Assembly: GCA_003508835.1 (NCBI GenBank)
Contig: PUFA01000007.1
Span: 12,423,001 to 12,487,000, forward strand
DNA length: 64,000 bases
Direction of reading: 5' to 3'
DNA from: Eonycteris spelaea
Taxonomy: Eukaryota; Chordata; Mammalia; Chiroptera; Pteropodidae
Shown: positions 37,601-46,914 of the stretch, piece by piece
Layout of the letters: the number at the start of each line of letters is the position of its first letter
How positions within the stretch are numbered: the stretch's first letter is position 1
Translations under genes and position numbers: made by a program
Notes under the pieces: model-generated
Told to the model about the DNA's origin: nothing
The model's input: only the letters and a program-made list of their open reading frames with translations
The model's database searches: none

Positions 37601-40600
37601 ATAAGTTCATGGTTGATAGGCCACAAATATTTCTTGAGTGCCTATCAAGTGCCTGGTTCTGGTATGATGACATAATAATAATACATTCAAGAAGGAAAAA
37701 AACCATCAACACAATTTCAGAGAATGATACTGATGATTTAATATTAAGTAACCATTATAGATCTAGAATCTACTTACCATTGAGGTGAGAAAGATAGTCA
37801 ATGTAGGCCAGAACATATTCTGGAATGTCTCCATATTTCTTTAGCCCCAGTTCAAAAATCTTAAAGGCAACAGATTTGTCCTAGAAGTAGAGAGAGGAAA
37901 ATATGAATTTCCATGAAATATCAGACAAGATATTCAGAAGGATATTAAAACTATGACACCTAAGTATGATGAGGTACATTAAGAATGAAAATGGAAATTT
38001 AAAATATGCTAAATAAAAATTGCGGAGCTAAAAATCATTCAAGGAGGTTTAGATTCAGAAATATGGAGTTTAATAAAGCATAAATTAGAATTACCCGGCA
38101 GTGGGGATTTAGATAATGTTCCATGTAACTGTACACAGATAAACTTAGACTTCCCTTATGACATGAACAATTAAAGCTTAATGACAGAAACTAGGACTAC
38201 CTTTCTTTTAATGAATGTATGTCAGATGAAGGAAATTATTTTACCTTTGTATTTTATTTCAGTACTTACCTTACTACAGTAATACTCCATAAGTGCTGCA
38301 GTAACATAGACATGGTGGCGGGTTCTGGTATCTTCTCTTGCTTTTTAAATATCATTCTTCCAGATTTGATACCTTCTGCTCTTCTTGCAAATTTCATGTA
38401 CTGGATATATACCTAGACACAAAAAAGCATTTGTTTTTGATAACTTAGCAGAATTTGATCCCTGCAGCATCTAATGCAGGCTCACCTTATTCCTATACAA
38501 ATAGGTTTTCTGTATAAAAATTAAGCAATCTTGATTACCCAAGAAATCAGAAATTAAGATTATAGATATTGCACTACTTAAATCGACAAGCAAAATTTTT
38601 CTGGTATTAAAGAGGCATGCAAATTAATTTTTAAAAATTGAGATATGTCACATATAATTTGCCATTTAAAGTATACAATTTGTTAAATGTTTTTTAGTAT
38701 ATTTACAAAGTTATACAATCAACACTACTTTTCAATTCTAGATCATACAAATTAAATTTTAAGGAGGAAATAAAAGTGCAACTACTAAAAAATACTCCAT
38801 TAATGAATGCTAACACCTAGAAAACTCAAGTTTTTATCTAATACAAGCATGATTAACAACAACAACATGTTTAACTCCACATTTTCCAGAGACCATATAA
38901 CCTTATTAATAAACTATGAGCCATTTTATACTCAGCTCAACACAAATGAGTATGCAATATTTGTTCAACGAACAAATGTCTCTGGATGATAAGTAGGGTG
39001 ATTATGAGTAGGGTCCTGATTTGCCTGGTTTTGATGATATCAAACTATGTTTCCCAATTCTGATAAATGAATGCATAAATGAACTATGAGTTCCTAGAGG
39101 AAAGAAATTTTAACTAATATATCACTACACTGCTAAAATCTATAAATGCTATTAATAAGAGCAGCATTAATAAATGCCAGCAATTAGGGCAGTGGAATGC
39201 CAGTACAAACAAGCAAGAAGGCAATATACCTATAGCTGCCTTGAAGCAAAGGGTGTAGATCCCCATGCATTGGCCTGTCCCCCTCCCCTTCTAATAAAAT
39301 ATCCACCTTAGTTTTACAGAAATTCGGGTCTTTAAAAAGCACAATTACAGAGCAGAATTTAGGACAAATTGAGTTCCTGTCCAATCCCTTTCAGGATGTT
39401 GGTTTCTACTGCCTCCATTTATTCAATAAGAAATATTTATCAAGCAAAAATTACGTGGCATAAATGGCTTCAAACCATGATCACAAGGAAGGTGTTAGAT
39501 AGAGAAAACTCCACTGCAGCTATTTCATATTGCTGCATTGAAAAAAAAAATTAAGCGGATAACAGGTCAGTGATTGCCAGGGGTTAGGAGAGAGGAAGGG
39601 TTGCCTACAAAGTGGTCACATGAAGGAATTTTGGGGGGTGATCAAAGTGTTTGATATCTTAATTGATGGTGGTCCCATGACTCGATGTTATTGGTCAAGA
39701 CATAAAACTATACAATAAGAACAGTGAATTTTATTGCATGTAAACAATTTTTTGTTGTTATTAAAGCAGATTGCAAATGTGGGAAAGAGATTCATAAAGT
39801 TACTCACCAAGGTGGGGTCAATATCCTCAATGGCCAGAAGTCTGTTATATATACTGTGAACTTTCTCATACTTCATGCGACTCTAAGGTGGTAGAGAAGA
39901 AGTGGATATAAATATATACTCTAAACAAGCAGGATTTGAGCTCTGAGGAATCCAGAGGCTGCGCCCCCAACAGCACCTGCTTTGAGCATAAACATAATGA
40001 GCTGAGGCCTAAGAAGCATTCATTTTGCATCATCTTAGTCTACCAAAAGCAATACGCTCAGCAAGATGCAGCCAGGAAAAAAAAAAAAAAAAAATCAGTG
40101 CTGCAGTAAAAAAATCCAATTATAAGAAAGTTCTAAATATTTTTACTCACCTCTTCATAATCTGCATATGCAAAATAAAGAAGCATATTCTTCTTTAATA
40201 AAGTGCTTATGGCTCTTTCATATATATTAGCAGCTTCATCACTAAATAATTTGGCATTATTCATATCCTAGAAGAAAAAAGGAAAAGCTCACTCTCAATA
40301 ACTTTAATATAACTCGGAGAATAAAATACACACTAATTATATACATATATATATGAACACATATACATTTCTGGATTCTAAAAATATTTCAGAGACTTCT
40401 TCCATTATTTTAACAGAAGAATCATAAAGTACTCTAAATGATTCATCACTTTAATACATTAAAAAACAGCCACTGTATTTTAATTCTGACTAAGGAAATC
40501 TAATCATGTAAGAGTGTCACTAAGATTCATATCGACATAAATTAACGTTTTTAACACTCACCCTTTATTATCAAAATTCAGAGTTCTATTTTTAACAAAT

Positions 40601-43600
40601 TATTACTATATACCAAAACCATGAAAAGACCAAAAGGAAGCCAAAGGAATACTTACCCCTTTCTCCGCGAGCAGTTTACTTGATTGCTCAAGGACTGGGC
40701 GGCTTCATACCAAATATCAGGGTGATGGCCCAGCACGAGCAGGCACTGTTCGTAAGCAAACATAACTAAGAAAAACAGTCACAAAATTCAATTAAAATAA
40801 ATATTATATATGAAATTATCAATGTAAGCATCACAACTAAATTATTAGGCTAAGATAGGGCCCACAATAATGAACAATAATTAGAAATAAAAAGCTTTAG
40901 TGATTTCTTACACCATCATCCACCCAAGCCCCTTCCATCCATCATTTATTAAGTTAATATATATTGAGCACTACTATATGCTAGGAATGTGAAAGACACT
41001 ATGAACACAACAATGAATAAAACTGCCTACACTCAAGAAGTCTGCAGTATATTGAAAAGATCAACATTAAGAAAGCAATTATAAAAAGTAATAAGTATTG
41101 TGATGAGGAAAGTACAGCGTACTCTTGAAACTTACAGCAGCAGGACTTAACATAGTTTAGGGACTCAAGAAAGGCTTCACTAAGGAACTGACATCTAAAG
41201 CGAAACCTGAAGAAGGGATAGAAGCTGGTCAGATGAAAGAGTAAGTGGCGTGTAGGAAGAACAGGAGTAGATACAAAAATGGTGTAGGAAAAAAAACAAA
41301 CAAAAAACCAACCAAACCAAACAAACTAACAAAAAACCAGTATTTCCAAAGGCCTATAGGTGAGTGAGCAAGGCAAGATTGAGGAATTTTTTAAAGTTCC
41401 AAATTGTAGTTCTGGCAGTGGCAGAGTAGTTTATATCAGATTAAATCCCCTGAAAATAAAAATCATAAACTGAAAAACACAAAAAGGAACTATTTAAAGG
41501 CAGTGGAGAATGACCAAAAGATACGGAAACCAGAGATGATTCAGCCTTTGAAAAATCGGAACCACACTGGATGAGAGCCGTACTTAATGTGGCTTTTCCC
41601 CTCAAGGGCACACCATGTGTGTACAGTTCTGGGATAACTAGACTCAAGTCTTACTGGCTAGAGGTAAGTAACATAGAGTTCTGAGTTACAGGAGCAGCGG
41701 GAAATTAAGGGGAACCCCCCAAAAGAGAGAGCCACAGAAGGTGGAATGTAAAAATCTGGGCATAAACACCCTCAAATCTTTAGTTGACACTTAGAATACT
41801 TGTATGTACATGGGAAAGATTAAAAAGAGCCCAAGCAGAAAGCAAAGCAGGAAGGCTGAAAGAGCTGAACAGGTATCTCAGCAGCTGCTCACTGTAATGG
41901 AGACCAAGTTTGGAATCTCAGTCCCATCAAGTTAGAGGGTCTAGGTAAATACCCTGTACTTTCCATTATGCCTTAGGAGTAAAGACTATGTCCCAGACTA
42001 AGAGATTTACCCTGAGATTAAGGGTAAAACTAAAACCCATCTTAAAAGTGTAAAACCAGCCATCATAAGGTCCAGGTGATCTGCCAATAATTTAACTGCC
42101 TGCTAAAATAAAGCTCAACATTTTTCAGAGGAAGATAACAAAATCAAGTCTTTACAATGTATCATTTGTGTATCTGATGTCCAAAAGAAAAATTTAAATG
42201 GCAAGATTTGTGACAAAACAGGAAAATGTGACCCATAGTCAAGAGAAAAAGAAACCAACCCCGTGATGGCCCAGATGTTGAAATTAGCAATGTGAGGATT
42301 TTATAACTACTATTATAAATATGTTTGAGGATTTAAGAAAAAGATAGTAATGGACACGGAATTGCAAAAGAGAAAAGTAAACTATAAAAAAAGAACTATA
42401 AAAAATACAAATATTTCTAGAATGACAATTTATAGGACTAAAAAAGTAAAATATCTGAAATGAAGAACTCACTAGATGTGTTTAACAACAGATTGGATAT
42501 ATAAAATAAAGGTCAGTGAACATGGAAATAGATCTATAGAAATTATTCAATCTGAAGAGCATAGAAGAAAAAAAGATTAAGGTTAAAAAACAATTTTGCT
42601 AACTTATGGGATAATATCAAGTGGCCTAACATACATGTAATTGGAGTTCCAAGAGAGTTAATCTTATTACCTCTTTTTGTTATAAGGGTCTGATCTTCTG
42701 TACGAAGAGGGTTGCTCTTTTCCCACTGTATGTATTTCTTCCACATGTCCACCTGCTGAGCTTCTTGAGGCGTATTCTGAGGAGGCACCGAGGGAGCATT
42801 GCGGTCCAAACCTTTCATTACCGTCTCATATTCCTAAACAACAAGCATTTAGAATTCTGTGGTGAGCATGAGAACAACTCAGATATACAGGATGAAGTTG
42901 ATCAGTTTGGAATACTTTGTTTCTTCCAAATATCATTTTGTTAATATAATCTAAAAAATATTTAAGAGATGGGAGAAAGATAACAGAGGATTACTTACCT
43001 AAGAACAGGTTATAAAGACTATGTGAACAGAACATCCCTGAGCCCTCTCTACCAGTGATCTATGAAGTCACTCTTCAGTAATCTAGGAGATCACACTACA
43101 GGACAGACCAACATGACAGATGGTCTTCTGCCATCATGACTGCCGTCTTTGAAGAAACTATCTGTCTTTCTAAATTTAAATAGTTTATATTACTAGGTTA
43201 TTTTCCCTAAATTCTCACCGTGTCAATGAATAATAAGGAATGCACATGAGATAAAAATCTGTCCCTGAGAGCTATGTTATTAGACAACAGAGTTGTACAG
43301 CATTCAGATATGTACAAGCAAATAGAAGAGAAGATAAAAACTACTTTATCAATTCTAGTTAGAACCTTGCCCCTATGACGTTTCTATATTTTAAAAAATA
43401 ATTTCTTCCAAACTCAATTTATTCTATTTCATCCTTTAACATGTCTGTAAAGAGGTATTTCATTTCAAAAATATTATTCACTCAGACAATGTAACTGTCA
43501 TTAGTTAAAATTGCTCATGATTGAAAATATTGACTAATACCTCACATAGAAAGCTCTTATGTAAACATACTCATAACAATCATTAATATATGTGGCCTAA

Positions 43601-46600
43601 TAGAATTTCATACCTTTGCTACACGCCTAGCATTCATATAATCTCTACTCCGATCTTCAATCATTTTTTTAGCTAAATGAATATTGATACCCTAAAAGAA
43701 AAAAGAAAAATATTTATTATTTTAAAACTAAGTATATTTTACTATTATCACAATAGAATTAATTTAATCATTTATGAAAGTACTTTGAATTCTTTACTTT
43801 AAATGATTATTTTGGTTAGTAAAATACAGGCTCAATCACATTATGTTTCAGAGATCAAGGAAGGCATGCTTATGTCTGTTATGAACTGGCAGTAAATTTC
43901 CACATACCAGGAATTTCTAAAGATAAGGAATGATTTGGAAAGGATCAATTATTTCATATAAAATTCTACTAATAAAGAATGATGTACAGCTTCATCTGGG
44001 TGAATAGCCATAGCTTAGCTCTAAAAGTTCTTTTTTAGCTAGGTCTGCAGAACTTGAAAAATAAAAGCAGAGGTAGTAACAAGACATAAACAATATCACT
44101 CCTGTCTAGCAGTATTCTAACAGTAGTCCAAGGATTACTGATCCCCAAGACCCTTTCGTGGGAAGGGGTATCAATAAGATGAAAATGATTTTCATATAGT
44201 ACTAAAACATTATTTGCCTCTCTTACAAATATGTAGTGAAGTTTTTCAGAGGTTACATGGTTTTCAGTATCATAACTGATGGAATTTAGAAGCAGATATA
44301 AAAATCCAGCTATCTTCTATTAAGCTAGATATTAAAGAAATTTGCAAAAATACAAAACAATGCCACTCTTCTCACTAAGTTTTTTCTTCTTTTGGCAAAT
44401 ACAGTTGTTTTAATGCTATTTAAGTTAAAATGTAAGAGTTTATTATTGTAAATTTTAAATGAATTAGCAAATATCTTAAATATTAATCAGTTTTAACTCT
44501 AATATATTAAATTTGTGGTCTTCAAAAATGTTTTAAATCCCAAGACCAAAATGTAAGAGAACCACTGCTTATGCCTATGAGGGGATGGTTTCAATACTCC
44601 ACATAGTTCTTCCAAATCACAGTGGACATATGAGGAACTTTCTTTTAATGATGGAGTTTATTTGGCATGCATGTTTACGTATTAGCTCAGTTGGTTAAAG
44701 CATATACTAATGAGGGAAAAATCTTGGACTGCAGCTCCAATAGTCACAAACACAAGCCAATAATCATTGTAACTAGGTGAAAGTATATTGCAACTGATCA
44801 TTACTACTGGAAAAACAATTTTCAAAAGATACCATTTCATAAGTGATCTATGGCAATGTATGTGTATGATTGTGTGTGTATAGTTTAGCATTGAATAAAA
44901 CTGGTTTTGTAAGAATTATAATTCTCCCATTATAATTCTCTCATTAACTCAACAGTAAAATGAGACTCTCAAAACCTTGCAGAAATATCAGTATTTCTTT
45001 CACTACAATCAATGTAAAAACGGACATCTGCATCACTGATACCAAGGTACATGATACAAGAAAGGCTAGAATCCACAATGCATAAAAATTAAAATGCCTT
45101 GGTTATAATAACTACTCTGGCCTGATTTACCTCTTCGTATTTATTATAGTCTCTCCAGAGTTGTTCAATGTTGATCATTGGATTAACACAACCCCGCTGA
45201 TAAACTCTTCGGACAGCTGTGATTCTCTGATTTTCTGCATAAGATCCAACAGCTTCCCTGGTGTTCAATAAAAAATGCCATCAATTATATTATAGCTAAA
45301 TCAACTCTGCACACACTGGGAAAAAAAACTATAAAAATACTTACACGCCTTTTAAGAAATTGATGTAATCCACCCAAATCTAAAAAATAAAATAAAATAT
45401 TAACATTTTTCTTGATATTTTCAAATTTATTTAGTGTATATATTCAAAAATTTTTAACTCTACCTGATAAGACATAATTTCCATTCCAATTTTATCCAAT
45501 GCGAAGTCATATGCTTGAGCCATTTTTTCCCTGAAATAAATGAGATGTTTTTTAAAAATTATATTTGTTATCAAAATATAGCTACATCTATAGTTATAAT
45601 CATAACTTCTTATCATATGACCAGAACAGCATGTGAACCTTTTGCATATATAAACAAGAATGTAAAGACATCTTCTTTTGTTTAGCTTGTCAGTGTTATT
45701 AACTTATATACTTTCTTTTACTGCTTGTGCGCTTATTAACAATAAAGCCCAGATTTTAACTTATCTTTATATCCTTAAAATTGCCCGGTCTTCTATGTAG
45801 CAGAGTAATACATGAAAATATCTGATTTAAGGAGGTAAGTTATATATGAAGATCTATTAGCTCTGAAGTAAAATTTAGGAGGAATTTCTCTAAGAAAATA
45901 AAGGATAATGAGGAAAAGATAGAATTCTATTTATAGAAATACTTCCCTCTTTGTTATATATAAAAATAGCATTTGAGAAGGGCCATTATTTAGATTCAGC
46001 AAAGATAGATGGGCAGGTGTAACTCATAGCAGGGAGATTACATAACAACAAAATTGTCAAAGATGCCTTGGAATACTTAAGTAGCACAATGTGTGGTAAC
46101 CTGCTAAGAGCGGTGCCATGACAAGTAATAAGATGCTTTTTATTAAGTCTGACAAGCCTGTCAACAAAGTGAGTTGGTGTGGCAAATGTTCAATGTTTGA
46201 ATATAGAAGAGGAGCTTGGATGATTCAGTTCTCCAGAATAAGACCAATATTTACTGACATCTCAAAGAATATCGACTTTTTGAATCCTAAAGTCTCTCTC
46301 ACCATCGAGTTAAGAGAAGGTGTGAGTTACCGAGGGATTAACTGTGTGCCCAGGGAGACCTGCATTCTTAAGATCCTGATTTAACTTACTTGTAACTTGG
46401 AAGTTTGCCCTTGGTTTCTCGAACATATGAAAGATAACACTTCCATAAATCAATGTGCAAAACCTTCATAAGGCATCTCTGAAATAGCTGTAAGTACAAG
46501 AAAATATCAGAACCCACAGGTTAAATTTCACATGTACATGGGTGAAATGGAACGTTAAAAAAATAAGTTCAGCTCCATTCATGAATTTATCTTACAAATA

Positions 46601-46914
46601 AAAGGTAAATAACAACTCCTTCCTCTTTCCTATTTTTAGATAATCAAAATCATTCTCATTATTTTGGTCAGTAGACTATAATTACTTTATTTTTCTTTTC
46701 CAAAATTTGTATTATGAATATTTTCAGGGATACAAAAAAGTTGAATAAGTACAATGAACTCCTATAAAATCACTATCTAGATTCAAAAAATTATTAATAT
46801 TTTACTATAGTTGCCTCATATATGGTAAGTCTCAAGTTAAACTTCAGCATAATATTCAAAGCATATTTTAATAAGACTCACCTTTTCAACCTTGTCATAA
46901 TTTTTAGCTTTAAT
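28458..46914 (-). CDS. CSTF3: CSTF3 (CstF-77), exons 4-21, N-terminus outside the window
   Basis: CstF-77 is the scaffold subunit of cleavage stimulation factor, binding CstF-64 and CstF-50 in nuclear pre-mRNA 3'-end cleavage. Eighteen exons encode residues 76-717. The spliced CDS here is 1926 nt and would be 1929 nt, exactly 643 codons with the stop, if three one-base gaps were filled. HAT (half-a-TPR) repeats cover residues up to about 550 and make the dimer; the proline-rich tail (about 555-650) binds partners; the product ends [12 protein letters not shown]. Amino acids are almost identical to the human protein as I know it. Exons 11, 14 and 19 each lack one base. Exons 1-3 (residues 1-75) are to the right. 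The gene is known for autoregulation by poly(A) site use in intron 3; that site should lie near the intron's 5' end, outside this window. Confidence 0.95.
28661..29096 (-). other. CSTF3 intron 20
   Basis: No element is recognised in these 436 bases. Confidence 0.6.
29097..29157 (-). CDS. CSTF3: CSTF3 exon 20, residues 631-650
   Basis: It encodes [20 protein letters not shown], part of the conserved tail. The acceptor is CAAAATAG and the donor GTAAGA. An L1 3' tail begins within about 15-30 nt of the acceptor, and the pyrimidine tract is poor. Confidence 0.93.
29172..30030 (-). mobile_element. L1 3' fragment (ORF2 C-terminus and 3' UTR) in CSTF3 intron 19
   Basis: On the minus strand an interrupted frame at 29960-29751 reads [20 protein letters not shown] then [16 protein letters not shown], the L1 ORF2 C-terminal region. 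The 3' UTR and an AT-rich tail follow toward 29172. It is 5'-truncated and carries stops and frameshifts, so it is inactive. It fills nearly all of the intron and lies in the same orientation as CSTF3. Confidence 0.85.
30160..30253 (-). CDS. CSTF3: CSTF3 exon 19, residues 599-630, one base short
   Basis: It encodes PGLHPVPGG, then after a one-base gap [20 protein letters not shown] and Q. It is 94 nt where 95 is needed; a G appears missing in the GGTGGG run at about 30225-30230. Read literally, TAA follows about 11 codons later. Splice sites are normal (CTTACAG, GTTTGT). Confidence 0.92.
30254..30986 (-). other. CSTF3 intron 18
   Basis: It contains a perfect 12-bp inverted repeat at 30392-30418 and a T-run at 30800-30814. 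No transposon is recognised. Confidence 0.55.
30987..31140 (-). CDS. CSTF3: CSTF3 exon 18, residues 548-598
   Basis: It encodes [20 protein letters not shown] to [10 protein letters not shown], the start of the proline-rich tail. The acceptor is CATTTTCAG and the donor GTAAGC. In frame, ending in phase 1. Confidence 0.95.
31141..33362 (-). other. CSTF3 intron 17
   Basis: A MIR-like fragment lies at about 31690-31850. The rest, including the moderately GC-rich 32350-32880, is unrecognised. Confidence 0.55.
31690..31850 (+). repeat. MIR SINE fragment
   Basis: CATGTTAGAGAAGGAACTGA and CCAAGATTATACAGCCAAGA, with CTGGGAGCCAGACCTCTG, follow the MIR consensus order. Confidence 0.6.
33363..33558 (-). 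CDS. CSTF3: CSTF3 exon 17, residues 482-547
   Basis: It encodes [20 protein letters not shown] to [15 protein letters not shown], the end of the HAT domain. The acceptor is TCTTACAG and the donor GTATGT. In frame, 196 nt. Confidence 0.95.
33559..34795 (-). other. CSTF3 intron 16
   Basis: Bases 33640-33850 resemble an old L1 3' region and 34170-34390 a MIR. An A-run lies at 34608-34621. The rest is unrecognised. Confidence 0.5.
34796..34865 (-). CDS. CSTF3: CSTF3 exon 16, residues 459-481
   Basis: It encodes [20 protein letters not shown] then KS. The acceptor is TATCCTAG and the donor GTAAGC. Confidence 0.94.
35530..35600 (+). mobile_element. L1 3' terminus fragment
   Basis: TTTATGGTATATAAATTACA followed by CCTCAATAAAGTTGTTTT and an A-rich end is the L1 3' terminus. 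Confidence 0.6.
35993..36292 (+). mobile_element. Non-autonomous DNA transposon remnant
   Basis: It starts AGCACTATCCAAAAGAAATA, contains GCTAGCCACATTTAAAAGAG and CATTTCAACATGTAATCAAT, and ends GCCACATTTCAAGTGCTCAA. I recognise this consensus order as a common ancient mammalian DNA transposon, but do not name the family. Confidence 0.6.
37778..37880 (-). CDS. CSTF3: CSTF3 exon 15, residues 425-458
   Basis: It encodes [20 protein letters not shown] to IDYLSHLN. The acceptor is ACTTCTAG and the donor GTAAGTA. In frame, ending in phase 1. Confidence 0.95.
38270..38412 (-). CDS. CSTF3: CSTF3 exon 14, residues 377-424, one base short
   Basis: It encodes [20 protein letters not shown] then IFKK, and after a one-base gap [20 protein letters not shown] and CSK. 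It is 143 nt where 144 is needed. The missing base is next to 38340-38341, after an A5 run at codons 399-401. Splice sites are normal (GTGTCTAG, GTAAGT). Confidence 0.93.
38413..39807 (-). other. CSTF3 intron 13
   Basis: It holds an old L1 fragment near 38630-38740 and an L1 3' UTR at 39556-39760. The rest is unrecognised. Confidence 0.55.
39556..39760 (+). mobile_element. L1M 3' UTR fragment
   Basis: GTCAGTGATTGCCAGGGGTT, AGGAATTTTGGGGGGTGATC and AACAGTGAATTTTATTGCAT follow the L1MB/L1MC 3' UTR order. The + orientation is antisense to CSTF3. It ends about 50 bases from exon 13. Confidence 0.7.
39808..39882 (-). CDS. CSTF3: CSTF3 exon 13, residues 352-376
   Basis: It encodes [20 protein letters not shown] then IDPTL. 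The acceptor is CCACCTTAG and the donor GTGAGT. It is in frame, 75 nt. Confidence 0.95.
40151..40267 (-). CDS. CSTF3: CSTF3 exon 12, residues 313-351
   Basis: It encodes [20 protein letters not shown] to [11 protein letters not shown]-repeat helices. The acceptor is CTTCTAG and the donor GTGAGT. It is in frame, 117 nt. Confidence 0.94.
40268..40656 (-). other. CSTF3 intron 11
   Basis: These 389 bases are AT-rich, with a short ATAT stretch near 40345. Nothing is recognised. Confidence 0.6.
40657..40765 (-). CDS. CSTF3: CSTF3 exon 11, residues 276-312, one base short
   Basis: It encodes [20 protein letters not shown] then AAQ, and after a one-base gap [12 protein letters not shown]. It is 109 nt where the frame needs 110. 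The missing base is within the codon for Tyr300, at about 40693-40694. Splice sites are normal (TTTCTTAG, GTAAGT). Confidence 0.93.
40766..42670 (-). other. CSTF3 intron 10
   Basis: An L2-like fragment lies at about 40940-41260 and an A/C-rich stretch at 41284-41338. Bases 41400-42600 are probably old LINE-like debris, but I cannot name it. Confidence 0.5.
40940..41260 (+). repeat. L2 LINE 3' fragment
   Basis: TATATTGAGCACTACTATAT, GCTAGGAATGTGAAAGACAC and AAACTGCCTACACTCAAGAA follow the L2 3' order. The downstream part with CTCAAGAAAGGCTTCACTAA also fits. Confidence 0.6.
42671..42833 (-). CDS. CSTF3: CSTF3 exon 10, residues 222-275
   Basis: It encodes [20 protein letters not shown] to [12 protein letters not shown]. 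The acceptor is TTGTTTAG and the donor is GTAATAAG, a weaker match to consensus. It ends in phase 1. Confidence 0.95.
42834..43613 (-). other. CSTF3 intron 9
   Basis: Nothing is recognised in this AT-rich 780-base intron. Confidence 0.6.
43614..43691 (-). CDS. CSTF3: CSTF3 exon 9, residues 196-221
   Basis: It encodes [20 protein letters not shown] then ARRVAK. The acceptor is CTTTTAG and the donor GTATGA. Phase 0 at both ends. Confidence 0.94.
43692..45130 (-). other. CSTF3 intron 8
   Basis: It contains a probable hAT-type remnant at 44110-44570 and a tRNA-like A-box at 44682-44701. The rest is unrecognised. Confidence 0.5.
44110..44570 (+). mobile_element. Probable hAT-type DNA transposon remnant
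   Basis: The left side reads AACAGTAGTCCAAGGATTAC and CCCAAGACCCTTTCGTGG, and the right end AATGTAAGAGAACCACTG, a common hAT terminus. The interior is AT-rich with no frame. Family not identified. Confidence 0.4.
45131..45257 (-). CDS. CSTF3: CSTF3 exon 8, residues 153-195
   Basis: It encodes [20 protein letters not shown] to YNKYEE. The acceptor is GAACACCAG and the donor GTAAATC. Confidence 0.94.
45345..45379 (-). CDS. CSTF3: CSTF3 exon 7, residues 142-153
   Basis: This 35-nt micro-exon encodes [11 protein letters not shown] plus two bases of Val153. The acceptor is TTTTTTAG and the donor GTAAGT. It sits between two introns of only 84 and 87 nt. Confidence 0.93.
45464..45530 (-). CDS. CSTF3: CSTF3 exon 6, residues 119-141
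   Basis: It encodes [20 protein letters not shown] then YQ. The acceptor is TTATTTCAG and the donor GTAGAG. Confidence 0.94.
45531..46389 (-). other. CSTF3 intron 5
   Basis: Bases 46118-46384 carry an 88-codon open frame on the + strand, antisense to CSTF3, with no recognised domain. It stops five bases before the exon 5 donor. The rest is AT-rich unique sequence. Confidence 0.5.
46390..46487 (-). CDS. CSTF3: CSTF3 exon 5, residues 87-119
   Basis: It encodes [20 protein letters not shown] to KLPSYK. The acceptor CTTACAG (not the inner TTTCAG) keeps the frame and the residues LFQ. The donor is GTAAGTTAA. Confidence 0.93.
46488..46881 (-). other. CSTF3 intron 4
   Basis: Bases about 46690-46830 resemble an old L1 3' region (GAATATTTTCAGGGATACAA). 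Otherwise nothing is recognised. Confidence 0.5.
46882..46914 (-). CDS. CSTF3: CSTF3 exon 4, residues 76-86
   Basis: This 33-nt exon encodes [11 protein letters not shown]. The minus-strand acceptor is CTCTTTAG and the donor GTGAGTC. It is phase 0 at both ends. Confidence 0.92.

Larger units (their letters stand above)
34866..37777 (-). other. CSTF3 intron 15
   Basis: It holds a MIR near 34920-35080, an L1 3' end near 35530-35600, a DNA transposon at 35990-36290 and MIR-like fragments near 36420-36540, 37150-37260 and 37440-37520. Confidence 0.55.

Noticed and set aside
46118..46384. WCGKC as a zinc-binding domain of a real protein
   Set aside because: Only one CxxC pair is present, there is no promoter or second domain, and the frame is antisense in an intron.
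46390..46482. Inner TTTCAG as the CSTF3 exon 5 acceptor
   Set aside because: Using it would drop the conserved LFQ residues; the outer CTTACAG restores the expected protein.
28458..46914. CSTF3 as an unprocessed pseudogene
   Set aside because: All 18 exons keep splice sites and near-complete amino-acid identity, and the only defects are three one-base losses; decay would also leave substitutions and stops.
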